DNA from: Ignavibacteriota bacterium
Lineage (GTDB): Bacteria; Bacteroidota; Ignavibacteria; Palsa-1295
NCBI GenBank assembly: GCA_025357895.1
Contig: JANYLL010000391.1
Span: forward strand, 1 to 8,874
DNA length: 8,874 nucleotides
Direction of reading: 5' to 3'
The notes beneath the pieces were generated by a model that searched no databases, was not told where the DNA came from, and saw only the letters and a list, made by a program, of their open reading frames with translations. Below, in pieces: positions 1 to 4,801 of this stretch; the stretch's first letter is position 1, and the number at the start of each line of letters is the position of its first letter. The translations under genes and the position numbers were made by a program.

Positions 1-79
1 CCTGTGATGCCGGAGTTCCACCTTCCACTAATGATACTGCATTCTGTTTAAATGATTCGTTGTATGTAGTCTTTAACAT
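1..79 (-). CDS. IS3-family transposase OrfA, N-terminal part (runs off left edge)
   Basis: Reading leftwards from an ATG at 77-79, 26 codons stay open to the window edge. The peptide starts MLKTTYNESFKQNAVSLVE and continues GGTPASQ, which matches the N-terminus of the IS3/IS911-type OrfA helix-turn-helix domain (pattern Y-x-E-x-F-K-x-x-A-V-x-L-V-x-x-G). In that family OrfA binds the element's terminal repeats, and a programmed frameshift joins it to the DDE-containing OrfB. Only the first part of the DNA-binding domain is visible, so I cannot say whether the element is intact. The 42 bases between this start and the next gene should contain an IS end, but I could not define it without the other end. 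The family call rests on one short but characteristic motif. Confidence 0.72.
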   Translation of the reverse strand, partial: MLKTTYNESFKQNAVSLVEGGTPASQ

Positions 80-121
80 TGTCTAGCTGATTGTGCGCAA
101 AACAACCAAATTAACTGTCTA

Positions 122-946
122 TTAATTTAGGGTAGGTCCACTATCTATTTCCTCCCCTTGCCTAATCTGGTAAGTATAATGAGTTCGCATTAAATCAACA
201 GCCCTTATTTTCATATCTGCGCTGTCATTATGTGATTCTTTTAACGCAATAGAATAAGATGTTAACGCATCCACAAGTGTATCAAGTAAAATTCTTCTTT
301 GGAATGTTAATGGAAGAACATTTGCCAGACTTGCAGTAATAATAGCATTATCATCCGAACCAAAAGCAGTGTCCAATATGGGCGAAATAGACCTATTTAA
401 TGTTGCGAGTCTGTCAGGAAAAGAAGAAATTTTAGCTTCAAGTTTTGCTAACATATCATTATCGTTTTTTCCTTGCGAAGATACTGAGGTTAAAGCAAAG
501 AACACATAAAACAGTGGGATAAAGATCAGTGGTAAAAATGTATAATTGAGAACCTTATATCTTTTCTCAGAAAATTTTCCATTAACTTGCAACAAGAAAT
601 ATGTATTAAAGAGTATTTGAATTGCTCCAATAATATACGTTCCAAGAACTTCAACTTTAGATCCTTTGAATTGTGCTACTTGAGCGAATGTCAGTAAAAT
701 CCCAAGCCCCATTCTAACTGAAAAAAAAGTGCTCAGACTTTTATTATTCCAAAGTTGATTAGCAAAATAAATGTCAAACAACAAACCTGCAATGGCATAA
801 GCTATAGACTTTGTATCATGCGAAATAATAGAAATAACAAGCACGAGAACTGGATACAAAACGAGAATAATTGCTAACGTTTTGTCTTTCTTTTTTGAAG
901 CCTCGCTGAATAGATCAACAACTTTGTGATTATCATTCTGTTCCAT
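122..946 (-). CDS. Five-helix membrane protein of unknown function
   Basis: I do not recognise this 274-residue protein. It has a charged, probably cytoplasmic N-terminus (residues 1-22, with a KKKDK cluster), then five hydrophobic segments at about 24-42, 48-66, 77-92, 99-121 and 133-154. A soluble, largely helical C-terminal region of about 120 residues (155-274) is rich in Asp, Ser and Leu. There is no signal peptide and no catalytic motif I can name. The ATG at 944-946 has no Shine-Dalgarno sequence in front, which is common in Bacteroidota-like genomes. It lies 45 bases downstream of the XRE gene on the same strand, so the two may be co-transcribed. A candidate promoter element also sits between them. 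The pair lies between two transposase remnants, suggesting accessory DNA. A membrane effector or sensor paired with its regulator is possible, but nothing in the sequence proves it. Confidence 0.8.
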   Translation of the reverse strand: MEQNDNHKVVDLFSEASKKKDKTLAIILVLYPVLVLVISIISHDTKSIAYAIAGLLFDIYFANQLWNNKSLSTFFSVRMGLGILLTFAQVAQFKGSKVEVLGTYIIGAIQILFNTYFLLQVNGKFSEKRYKVLNYTFLPLIFIPLFYVFFALTSVSSQGKNDNDMLAKLEAKISSFPDRLATLNRSISPILDTAFGSDDNAIITASLANVLPLTFQRRILLDTLVDALTSYSIALKESHNDSADMKIRAVDLMRTHYTYQIRQGEEIDSGPTLN

Positions 947-972
947 AAAATGTGGGTATTAATTAAGCATTA

Positions 973-980
973 CAAACTTA
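973..980 (-). promoter_or_regulatory. Candidate Bacteroidota-type -7 element
   Basis: On the minus strand the gap between the XRE gene and the membrane-protein gene reads TAAGTTTG, a full match to the TAnnTTTG -7 consensus of Bacteroidota housekeeping promoters. It ends 26 bases before the ATG of the membrane-protein gene. The upstream -33 element is weak: an ATTG lies about 22 bases away, near the limit of normal spacing. If real, the membrane protein has its own promoter as well as possible read-through from the XRE gene. Confidence 0.35.
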
Positions 981-991
981 CCACACTTTCC

Positions 992-1195
992 TTACTTAAT
1001 CTCAATAATCTTCTCCTTCAGAGCCTTTTCCAACGTATTGATCGTCTCCAAAGTCAGGTTCAACGAACCTGCTAAAATCTTGCTCACATAGGCTTTTGTC
1101 AGTCCTGATTCGTCTGCCAAATGTTGCTGTTTCCAGCCTTTTTTGTCAAGGATTTTTCTAACCTTTTTTGCTATCTGTAATTGTAATGATTTCAT
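992..1195 (-). CDS. Small XRE/Cro-CI-type helix-turn-helix regulator
   Basis: A 67-residue protein consisting almost entirely of one HTH_3/XRE DNA-binding domain. After a short helix (about 5-18) come WKQQHLADESGLTKAYVSKI (21-40), the scaffold and recognition helices, and then LAGSLNLTLETINTLEKAL, the usual closing helices. Proteins of this size act as repressors or as antitoxins in toxin-antitoxin pairs. The frame stays open upstream to an ATG at 1268-1270, but those 25 extra residues are hydrophobic and aromatic and do not fit the family. The internal ATG at 1193-1195 gives the standard domain and sits directly against an inverted repeat, so I chose it. No toxin gene of a known family is adjacent: the downstream neighbour is a membrane protein, and upstream is an IS1595 remnant on the other strand that may have replaced the original neighbour. 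Confidence 0.85.
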   Translation of the reverse strand: MKSLQLQIAKKVRKILDKKGWKQQHLADESGLTKAYVSKILAGSLNLTLETINTLEKALKEKIIEIK

Positions 1196-1209
1196 GTTGT
1201 TAAAACAAC
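1196..1209. promoter_or_regulatory. Inverted repeat abutting the XRE start codon, candidate operator
   Basis: GTTGTT and AACAAC form perfect 6-bp arms around AA, directly upstream of the chosen ATG (1193-1195) on the minus strand. XRE repressors commonly bind short dyads over their own promoter or start, so negative autoregulation is the natural reading. The dyad would also cover the ribosome-loading region. The symmetry is seen; the operator role is inferred. AT-rich dyads of this length can arise by chance. Confidence 0.4.
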
Positions 1210-1300
1210 GAAAATAGTCCTTAAAAAGTTGCCATAGAAAGAAACTATTTCTCAGATAAAACGTTATCATATATGGCTACTTAAACAAACTGTTACGAAT

Positions 1301-1951
1301 ATGACAAAACAAACAAAAGAACCGCAAACACTGGTAGAAGCCATTCTTTACTATACCAATGAATTACGTTATGTAGAATTCCTTGCTGAACTGAAATGGA
1401 AAGATACTGGTGGAATTAGATGCTGTCCAAGATGTGGTTCTACAAACATTATTGGAATGAGAACCAGACCTACATTCTTATGCAAAGTAAAAGGCTGTAA
1501 AAAGCAATTCAGTATCAAGGTTGGTACGATTATGGAAAAGAGTCCTTTACCAATAACAAAATGGGTTCCTGCCATTTGGATGATTGTAAATCATAAAAAT
1601 GGAATTTCATCACATGAACTTGGTCGTTCTATTGGCGTATGTCAGAAAACTTCTTGGTTTATGCTTCATAGAATTAGAGAAGCGGTATCAAATGGTTCTT
1701 TATCTAAAATGACTGGTACAGTTGAAGTGGATGAAACTGGTGTTGGTGGTCTTGGAAAAAATATGCACAAATCCAGAAAGGAAAAGTTTATGAAGAATCG
1801 TAGAATAACAGGACATCAAACAACTGTCATGGGAATACTTGAACGCAATGGAGAAGTAAGAGCAAAGGTAGTTTCAGATCGTGAAAAAGATACACTTGTT
1901 CCAGAGATCATCAAGAACGTACATCCTGATGCAATTCTTGGTAATTATTGA
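1301..1951 (+). pseudogene. IS1595-family (ISXO2-like) transposase, C-terminally truncated
   Basis: The 216-residue product shows the front of an IS1595-type transposase. A zinc ribbon has cysteines at 42, 45, 61 and 66, followed by the characteristic stretch FSIKVGTIMEKSPLPITKW (70-88). A helix-turn-helix-like region follows around 100-128, and then VEVDETGVGG (141-150), which carries the first catalytic Asp (D144). Family members are about 300 residues long and continue past this point with a T-D-E-W block holding the second acid, then a third catalytic residue near an N/H-x-x-x-E-x-F-W motif. Here the frame ends at DAILGNY-stop, exactly where T-D-E-W is expected, and no other frame downstream encodes the rest. 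It has therefore lost two of three catalytic residues and cannot transpose. The ATG at 1301 gives the family-typical N-terminus. Its base composition resembles its neighbours'. Confidence 0.85.
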
Positions 1952-1962
1952 CAAATAAAGCC

Positions 1963-1996
1963 AAAAAAAGTGAAATAAGTTGTTTATTCGCTTTTT
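1963..1996. terminator. Bidirectional intrinsic terminator between convergent genes
   Basis: A run of seven A (1963-1969) is followed by a stem-loop and a T-run (1992-1996). The arms are about 1969-1978 and 1984-1992, pairing nine bases with one bulged A and one G-T pair, around a GTTGT loop. With A on one side and T on the other, it can work in both directions. It lies between the plus-strand transposase remnant (stop at 1951) and the minus-strand transketolase gene (stop at 2039), which is where a shared terminator is expected. The stem is AT-rich, so its strength is uncertain. Confidence 0.6.
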
Positions 1997-2038
1997 ATAC
2001 GTACTCGAATAGGTGCCCACTCCTTAATAAAAATGCTC

Positions 2039-3064
2039 TTATTTAGAGGAGGCTTTCCTTTTCACAACTTTCTTCACCGCCTCGATGATCGTCACGCTTG
2101 TCAATCCAAAGAGTTTCATCAATTCATCAGGATCGCCTGATCCGCCGAAGGTATCATTCACTCCAACGAATTCCATTGGTACAGGATTGTTTTTGACCAA
2201 AACTTCTGCGATCGCTCCGCCTAAACCTGCGGTGATCTGGTGCTCTTCGGCGCTGACAATTGCTCCGCATTCCTTGGCTGCGGCGAGAATCGTAGCATTG
2301 TCGAGGGGTTTGATGGTCGAGACGTTAATGACTCGTGCATTTATTCCATCTTTTACTAATTCTTCTGCGGCTACTAATGCTTCCCAGACCATGGGTCCAC
2401 AAGCACAGATCGCAACATCATTTCCTTCACGAAAAACTTGTGCTTTACCGATTTCAAATGGCGTATCATCTTTGGTGAACATCGGAGTATCGGTTCTGCC
2501 GAAACGGATATATGCCGGTCCGACAAATTCGCCCATTGCAAATGTTGCTTTCTTTGCTTCGGTGAAATCGCAGGGGACGATAAGTGTCATGTTCGGAAGA
2601 ACTCTGGTGATAGCAATTTCTTCAAGCACCTGATGCGTTGCTCCATCGGGACCAACGGAAATTCCTGCATGTCCGCCGCCTATCTTTACGTTCGCATCAT
2701 TATAACAAACTGATATACGAAGCATATCGGTATTGCGGCAGGCAGCAAACGCTCCGTAGCTTGCGAAGAACGGGACTTTTCCCGAAAGCGCCAAGCCTGT
2801 TGCAACAAGTGTTGCCGTTGCTTCCATAATTCCCGAAGAGAAAAAACGATCCGGAAATTTTTCCTGAAAATATGATGTCATCACCGATCCGGTGATATCA
2901 CCGCCAAGTACAACGACGTTATCATATTTTTCGCCAAGCGTGACAAGCCCTTCGCCAAAGCCAAAGCGCGTAGCTTTCTTTCCGAGTAATTCGTATTTTG
3001 GTGTCATTCCGTTAGTTGAAGCAACCTTATCGATGGTTGCGATTGATTTTGTAGTAGTTTCCAT
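2039..3064 (-). CDS. tkt: Transketolase, C-terminal subunit (split enzyme)
   Basis: A 341-residue protein matching the second half of transketolase. The pyrimidine-binding domain spans about 28-195 and includes SSGIMEAT with Glu81, the glutamate position that activates thiamine diphosphate. It also includes the HAGISVGPDGATHQ block (132-145) that lines the active site. The C-terminal transketolase domain covers about 205-332. With the N-terminal subunit it should form the cytoplasmic enzyme that moves two-carbon ketol units in the non-oxidative pentose phosphate pathway. DXS-type or 1-deoxyxylulose synthases are less likely because the split layout and HAG-x-S-x-GPDG block fit split transketolases. 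It lies downstream of the N-terminal subunit, but a 485-base gap with a GIY-YIG cassette separates them. The ATG (3062-3064) has no Shine-Dalgarno site, and a repeat copy starts only four bases upstream, so its leader is repeat-derived. The first 27 residues are a low-conservation extension. Confidence 0.95.
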   Translation of the reverse strand: METTTKSIATIDKVASTNGMTPKYELLGKKATRFGFGEGLVTLGEKYDNVVVLGGDITGSVMTSYFQEKFPDRFFSSGIMEATATLVATGLALSGKVPFFASYGAFAACRNTDMLRISVCYNDANVKIGGGHAGISVGPDGATHQVLEEIAITRVLPNMTLIVPCDFTEAKKATFAMGEFVGPAYIRFGRTDTPMFTKDDTPFEIGKAQVFREGNDVAICACGPMVWEALVAAEELVKDGINARVINVSTIKPLDNATILAAAKECGAIVSAEEHQITAGLGGAIAEVLVKNNPVPMEFVGVNDTFGGSGDPDELMKLFGLTSVTIIEAVKKVVKRKASSK

Positions 3065-3068
3065 AATT

Positions 3069-3104
3069 TGTCATTCTGAGCGAAGCGAAGAATCTGAACT
3101 TTCG
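3069..3104 (+). repeat. Dispersed-type repeat, copy A (TGTCATTCTGAGCGAAG type)
   Basis: This copy reads TGTCATTCTGAGCGAAGC then GAAGAATCTGAACTTTCG. It is the shortest and most regular copy of the three in this window. From memory, this sequence type is a frequent intergenic repeat in several bacterial phyla and often appears in predicted proteins as a CHSERSEESE peptide; I cannot verify this here. It lies 19 bases after the GIY-YIG stop and forms the leader of the transketolase C-subunit gene. Confidence 0.75.
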
Positions 3105-3123
3105 ATCCAAACCAAAAGTAAAT

Positions 3124-3417
3124 TCATGGCTCCCATTTCTTACTAAGGTCGTACCATTTCGGATTCATTGAATTTATAAGATTAATTTTCTTCTTTCGAA
3201 TCCATCCTTTTAACTCAGTTTCTCTTACAATAGCTTGCTTAATATCAGAAAATACTTCAAAATACACAAGCTTAGTAATGTTGTATCTTTTCGTAAACCC
3301 ATCGGCGATTTTATTCCGATGTTCATAAACCCTTCGATCAATGTCGTTCGTTACTCCGATATAGAGAGTTCTGCTTGCATTACTCACTATGTAAACGAAG
3401 TAATTTCCTATTGCCAT
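3124..3417 (-). CDS. Small single-domain GIY-YIG nuclease-like protein
   Basis: A 97-residue protein of the YhbQ/UPF0213-like group (COG2827 type). The family signature is clear: YFVYIV (6-11) and LYIGVTNDIDRRVYEH (18-33) carry the GIY and YIG halves, with the following arginines (28/29) and His33. RETELKGW (65-72) carries the expected metal-binding Glu66. A basic stretch (RKKK, 74-77) and PKWYDLSKKW close the protein. All catalytic positions I can place are present, so it may be active. In the superfamily this fold cuts DNA (UvrC, homing enzymes, restriction enzymes), but the role of these short stand-alone proteins is poorly defined. The ATG at 3415-3417 is preceded by AAAGAAG, a fair Shine-Dalgarno-like match. 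It is transcribed with the transketolase genes and sits inside inverted repeats, unlike a normal operon member. Confidence 0.9.
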   Translation of the reverse strand: MAIGNYFVYIVSNASRTLYIGVTNDIDRRVYEHRNKIADGFTKRYNITKLVYFEVFSDIKQAIVRETELKGWIRKKKINLINSMNPKWYDLSKKWEP

Positions 3418-3433
3418 AAAACTTCTTTGGTTT

Positions 3434-3461
3434 TCATTCTAAGCAAAGTGAAAGAATATGA
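3434..3461 (+). repeat. Diverged repeat copy upstream of the GIY-YIG gene
   Basis: TCATTCTAAGCAAAGTGAA then AGAATATGA resembles copy A with several substitutions and one extra A. It has the same orientation as copy A and is opposite to the copy at 3479-3540. The two copies upstream of the GIY-YIG gene therefore form an inverted pair. Divergence suggests an older or decayed copy. It overlaps the probable leader of the GIY-YIG gene. Confidence 0.45.
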
Positions 3462-3478
3462 GATTTATCTAATCCGAA

Positions 3479-3540
3479 CGTTCAGATTCTTCACTTCACC
3501 AAAATTTGCTTTGCAAATTTTGGCTCCGTTCAGAATGACA
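3479..3540 (-). repeat. Dispersed-type repeat, copy B, interrupted by a palindrome
   Basis: Read on the minus strand it begins TGTCATTCTGAACGGAGC and ends GAAGTGAAGAATCTGAACG, in the opposite orientation to copy A. The two parts are split by about 25 bases forming a perfect palindrome (3499-3523). Without that insert the unit would have nearly the same length as copy A. It starts 9 bases after the stop codon of the transketolase N-subunit gene. Confidence 0.7.
3499..3523. repeat. Perfect palindrome nested inside repeat copy B
   Basis: CCAAAATTTGC (3499-3509) and GCAAATTTTGG (3513-3523) are exact reverse complements separated by TTT. The 11-bp stem with a 3-base loop could form a hairpin in DNA or RNA. 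It interrupts the surrounding repeat unit, so it looks like a small insertion of its own. It is not followed by a T-run in the direction of transcription and is not a typical intrinsic terminator, though it could stabilise or attenuate the transketolase message. Confidence 0.8.
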
Positions 3541-3549
3541 GCCTTAAAC

Positions 3550-4503
3550 TTACTCTGCCAGTTCCGCCAATGCCAATTCAGCCTGCTCTTTATTCGGCGG
3601 CTTGCCATGCCAGCGGTAATCGTCGTTCATAAATGTAATAGGATGCCCCATATATGTTTCGGCAACAATGCAGGTTGGCTTTTCTTTTGTATTCCGTGCT
3701 TCTTCATATGCGGCACGGATCTCCGAAATACTGTGTCCATTAATATGGATCGTGTGAAATCCGAATGCTTTCCATTTATCGGCGACAGGATCGACTTCCA
3801 TGACGTCAGGATTTCTTCCGTCGATCTGGCAATGATTACGATCAACGAGTACGCAGAAATTATCAAGTTTCCAATGTGCTGCAAACATTGCGGATTCCCA
3901 TATCTCGCCTTCCTGAAGTTCGCCATCTCCGGTGATGCAATAGACGCGATGATTATTCTTCGAAACATATTTATCGGCAAGCGCCATACCTGCTGCTATT
4001 CCCATTCCTTGACCGAGCGAACCTGTTGAAGTTTCAATTCCCGGCAATCCCATATCGCGTCCGGGATGTCCTTGAAGACGAGAGTTAAGTTTACGTAATG
4101 TCAGCAGTTCTTTCTTCTCCATGAAGCCTGCATTGGCAAGCGTTGCATAAAGCACGGGAGCCATGTGACCGGCACTAAGGACAAATCGATCGCGCCCATC
4201 CATCCACGGATTTTTCGGATCGTAATTCATCACGCCGCCGAAATACAGCGTTGCCATTACATCGGCAATGCCAAGCGGTCCGCCGGAATGTCCGCTTTTT
4301 GCTTCAACTAACGAGCGGATAATATCACGGCGAATTTCCTTTGCAGCGACTGCGATATAATCGTCGCTATTATCTTTCGAATTCTTGAACGGAGTAAAAC
4401 TTGTGTAATTATATTTCGCGATAAGATCGGGATTCGGAATTGGGCGCGTAGCTCCGTGAAATCCTGTCTCCAGTGGATAAATATGAAATTTGAGTTCGCT
4501 CAT
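3550..4503 (-). CDS. tkt: Transketolase, N-terminal subunit (split enzyme, ThDP-binding half)
   Basis: A 317-residue protein matching the first half of transketolase. AKSGHSGGPLG (68-78) contains the active-site His72. LQGHPG (143-148) and STGSLGQGMG (159-168) follow. GDGELQEGEIWES (192-204) with Asn223 forms the thiamine-diphosphate and metal-binding motif (GDG, about 29 residues, then N). GHPITFMNDDYRWHGKPP near the end is also typical. It supplies the pyrophosphate-binding half of the cytoplasmic enzyme; the other half is the gene at 2039-3064. It is first in the minus-strand unit and diverges from the TPR-LuxR gene. The ATG at 4501-4503 has no clear Shine-Dalgarno site and is the only Met before residue 83. 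It gives an N-terminal extension of about 45 residues relative to the usual start of the domain near AKEIRRD. Confidence 0.95.
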   Translation of the reverse strand: MSELKFHIYPLETGFHGATRPIPNPDLIAKYNYTSFTPFKNSKDNSDDYIAVAAKEIRRDIIRSLVEAKSGHSGGPLGIADVMATLYFGGVMNYDPKNPWMDGRDRFVLSAGHMAPVLYATLANAGFMEKKELLTLRKLNSRLQGHPGRDMGLPGIETSTGSLGQGMGIAAGMALADKYVSKNNHRVYCITGDGELQEGEIWESAMFAAHWKLDNFCVLVDRNHCQIDGRNPDVMEVDPVADKWKAFGFHTIHINGHSISEIRAAYEEARNTKEKPTCIVAETYMGHPITFMNDDYRWHGKPPNKEQAELALAELAE

Positions 4504-4678
4504 GAGTATTCGGTAGTTGTTAGTCTTAAGATGATTAGGTGCGTAAACAAAATTGAAACATGAGGGGTTCGGAATGGTGCATTATTTTGAATGTATTTGA
4601 CGTTCAAAGAAGCCATCAAGAGGGTATTCTGAAAAATACACTTATATGTTTCACAATAATTGTTGGTAGCATTTATTT

Positions 4679-4707
4679 TTGTACTTTCATTCGATGTACA
4701 TTGTAAT
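4679..4707 (+). promoter_or_regulatory. Possible promoter of the TPR-LuxR gene
   Basis: TTGTAC (4679-4684) and TGTAAT (4702-4707) are separated by 17 bases, as in a sigma-70-like promoter. The -10 matches TATAAT at five of six positions; the -35 matches only TTG. Transcription would begin near 4714, inside the adjacent inverted repeat. It overlaps a competing Bacteroidota-type candidate, TATTTTTG at 4674-4681. Either is weak. Confidence 0.28.
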
Positions 4708-4726
4708 ACTCAAACGAACTTTGAGT
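4708..4726. promoter_or_regulatory. Inverted repeat in the divergent region, candidate operator
   Basis: ACTCAAA (4708-4714) and TTTGAGT (4720-4726) are perfect 7-bp arms around CGAAC. The dyad begins directly after the candidate -10 box and would span the predicted start of transcription. A 19-base dyad is about the size of a LuxR/NarL-type site, so autoregulation by the downstream protein is possible. A weak hairpin followed by TTTG is the alternative reading. Confidence 0.42.
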
Positions 4727-4801
4727 TTTGACGAATAGCAAATAAGTTAGAAAACAAATTTAAGGATTTTTTACACTTGTTTCTCGTTCTTGGAATTACG
4801 T

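Larger units (their letters stand above)
3069..3540. mobile_element. Putative GIY-YIG cassette bounded by inverted repeats
   Basis: The segment starts TGTCATTCTGAGCGAAGC at 3069 and ends with the inverted counterpart (TGTCATTCTGAACGGAGC read from 3540 leftwards), 16 of 18 bases identical. Both ends then share GAAGAATCTGAAC, 13 of 13. Inside lies one gene with a GIY-YIG nuclease domain plus a third, more diverged repeat copy. The unit fills the space between the two transketolase genes nearly exactly: 9 bases from one stop and 4 bases from the next start. I see no target-site duplication. The inverted repeats and the nuclease gene are seen; that they move together is inferred. The alternative is a resident gene flanked by independently inserted dispersed repeats. 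Confidence 0.5.
4504..4801. other. Divergent promoter region between transketolase and the TPR-LuxR gene
   Basis: There is no gene in these 298 bases. They must hold promoters for both flanking genes. I see several TTTGA/TCAAA half-sites in two clusters (4586-4608 and 4710-4731), a 7-bp-arm inverted repeat, and a possible sigma-70-like promoter for the rightward gene. TATTTTTG at 4674-4681 also fits the TAnnTTTG -7 pattern on the plus strand, but lacks a good -33 partner. On the minus strand the nearest -7-like sequence, CAATTTTG, has a mismatch at the first T. No tRNA, riboswitch or terminator is evident. Confidence 0.6.

Noticed and set aside
1196..1270. Longer start for the XRE protein at the ATG 1268-1270
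   Set aside because: The extra 25 residues are hydrophobic/aromatic, unlike XRE proteins, and would run through the inverted repeat next to the better ATG.
1275..2018. Possible IS1595 terminal inverted repeats (GGCTACTTAA at 1275 and the complement of AGGTGCCC near 2018)
   Set aside because: The two ends agree only weakly (GGC-AC-TA with a gap) and the adjacent 8 bases do not match as a target duplication, so element boundaries cannot be set.
2085..2633. Plus-strand open frame of 182 codons opposite the transketolase C-subunit
   Set aside because: Antisense shadow of a clearly recognised gene.
3124..3417. Reading the GIY-YIG gene as UvrC or as a homing endonuclease in an intron
   Set aside because: It lacks all other UvrC domains, and it lies between genes rather than inside an intron or split coding sequence.
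3069..3540. CRISPR-like array from the repeated TGTCATTCTGA units
   Set aside because: There are only three copies, in mixed orientation with unequal spacing, and no cas genes.
3235..4029. Plus-strand open frame of 264 codons over the GIY-YIG and transketolase N-subunit genes
   Set aside because: It crosses two confidently identified minus-strand genes and the repeats, and its translation is Cys/Ile/Phe-rich without domain features.
4790..4801. TTG start for the LuxR-type protein four codons upstream
   Set aside because: No Shine-Dalgarno site supports it, and an ATG follows at 4802 with no loss of domain.
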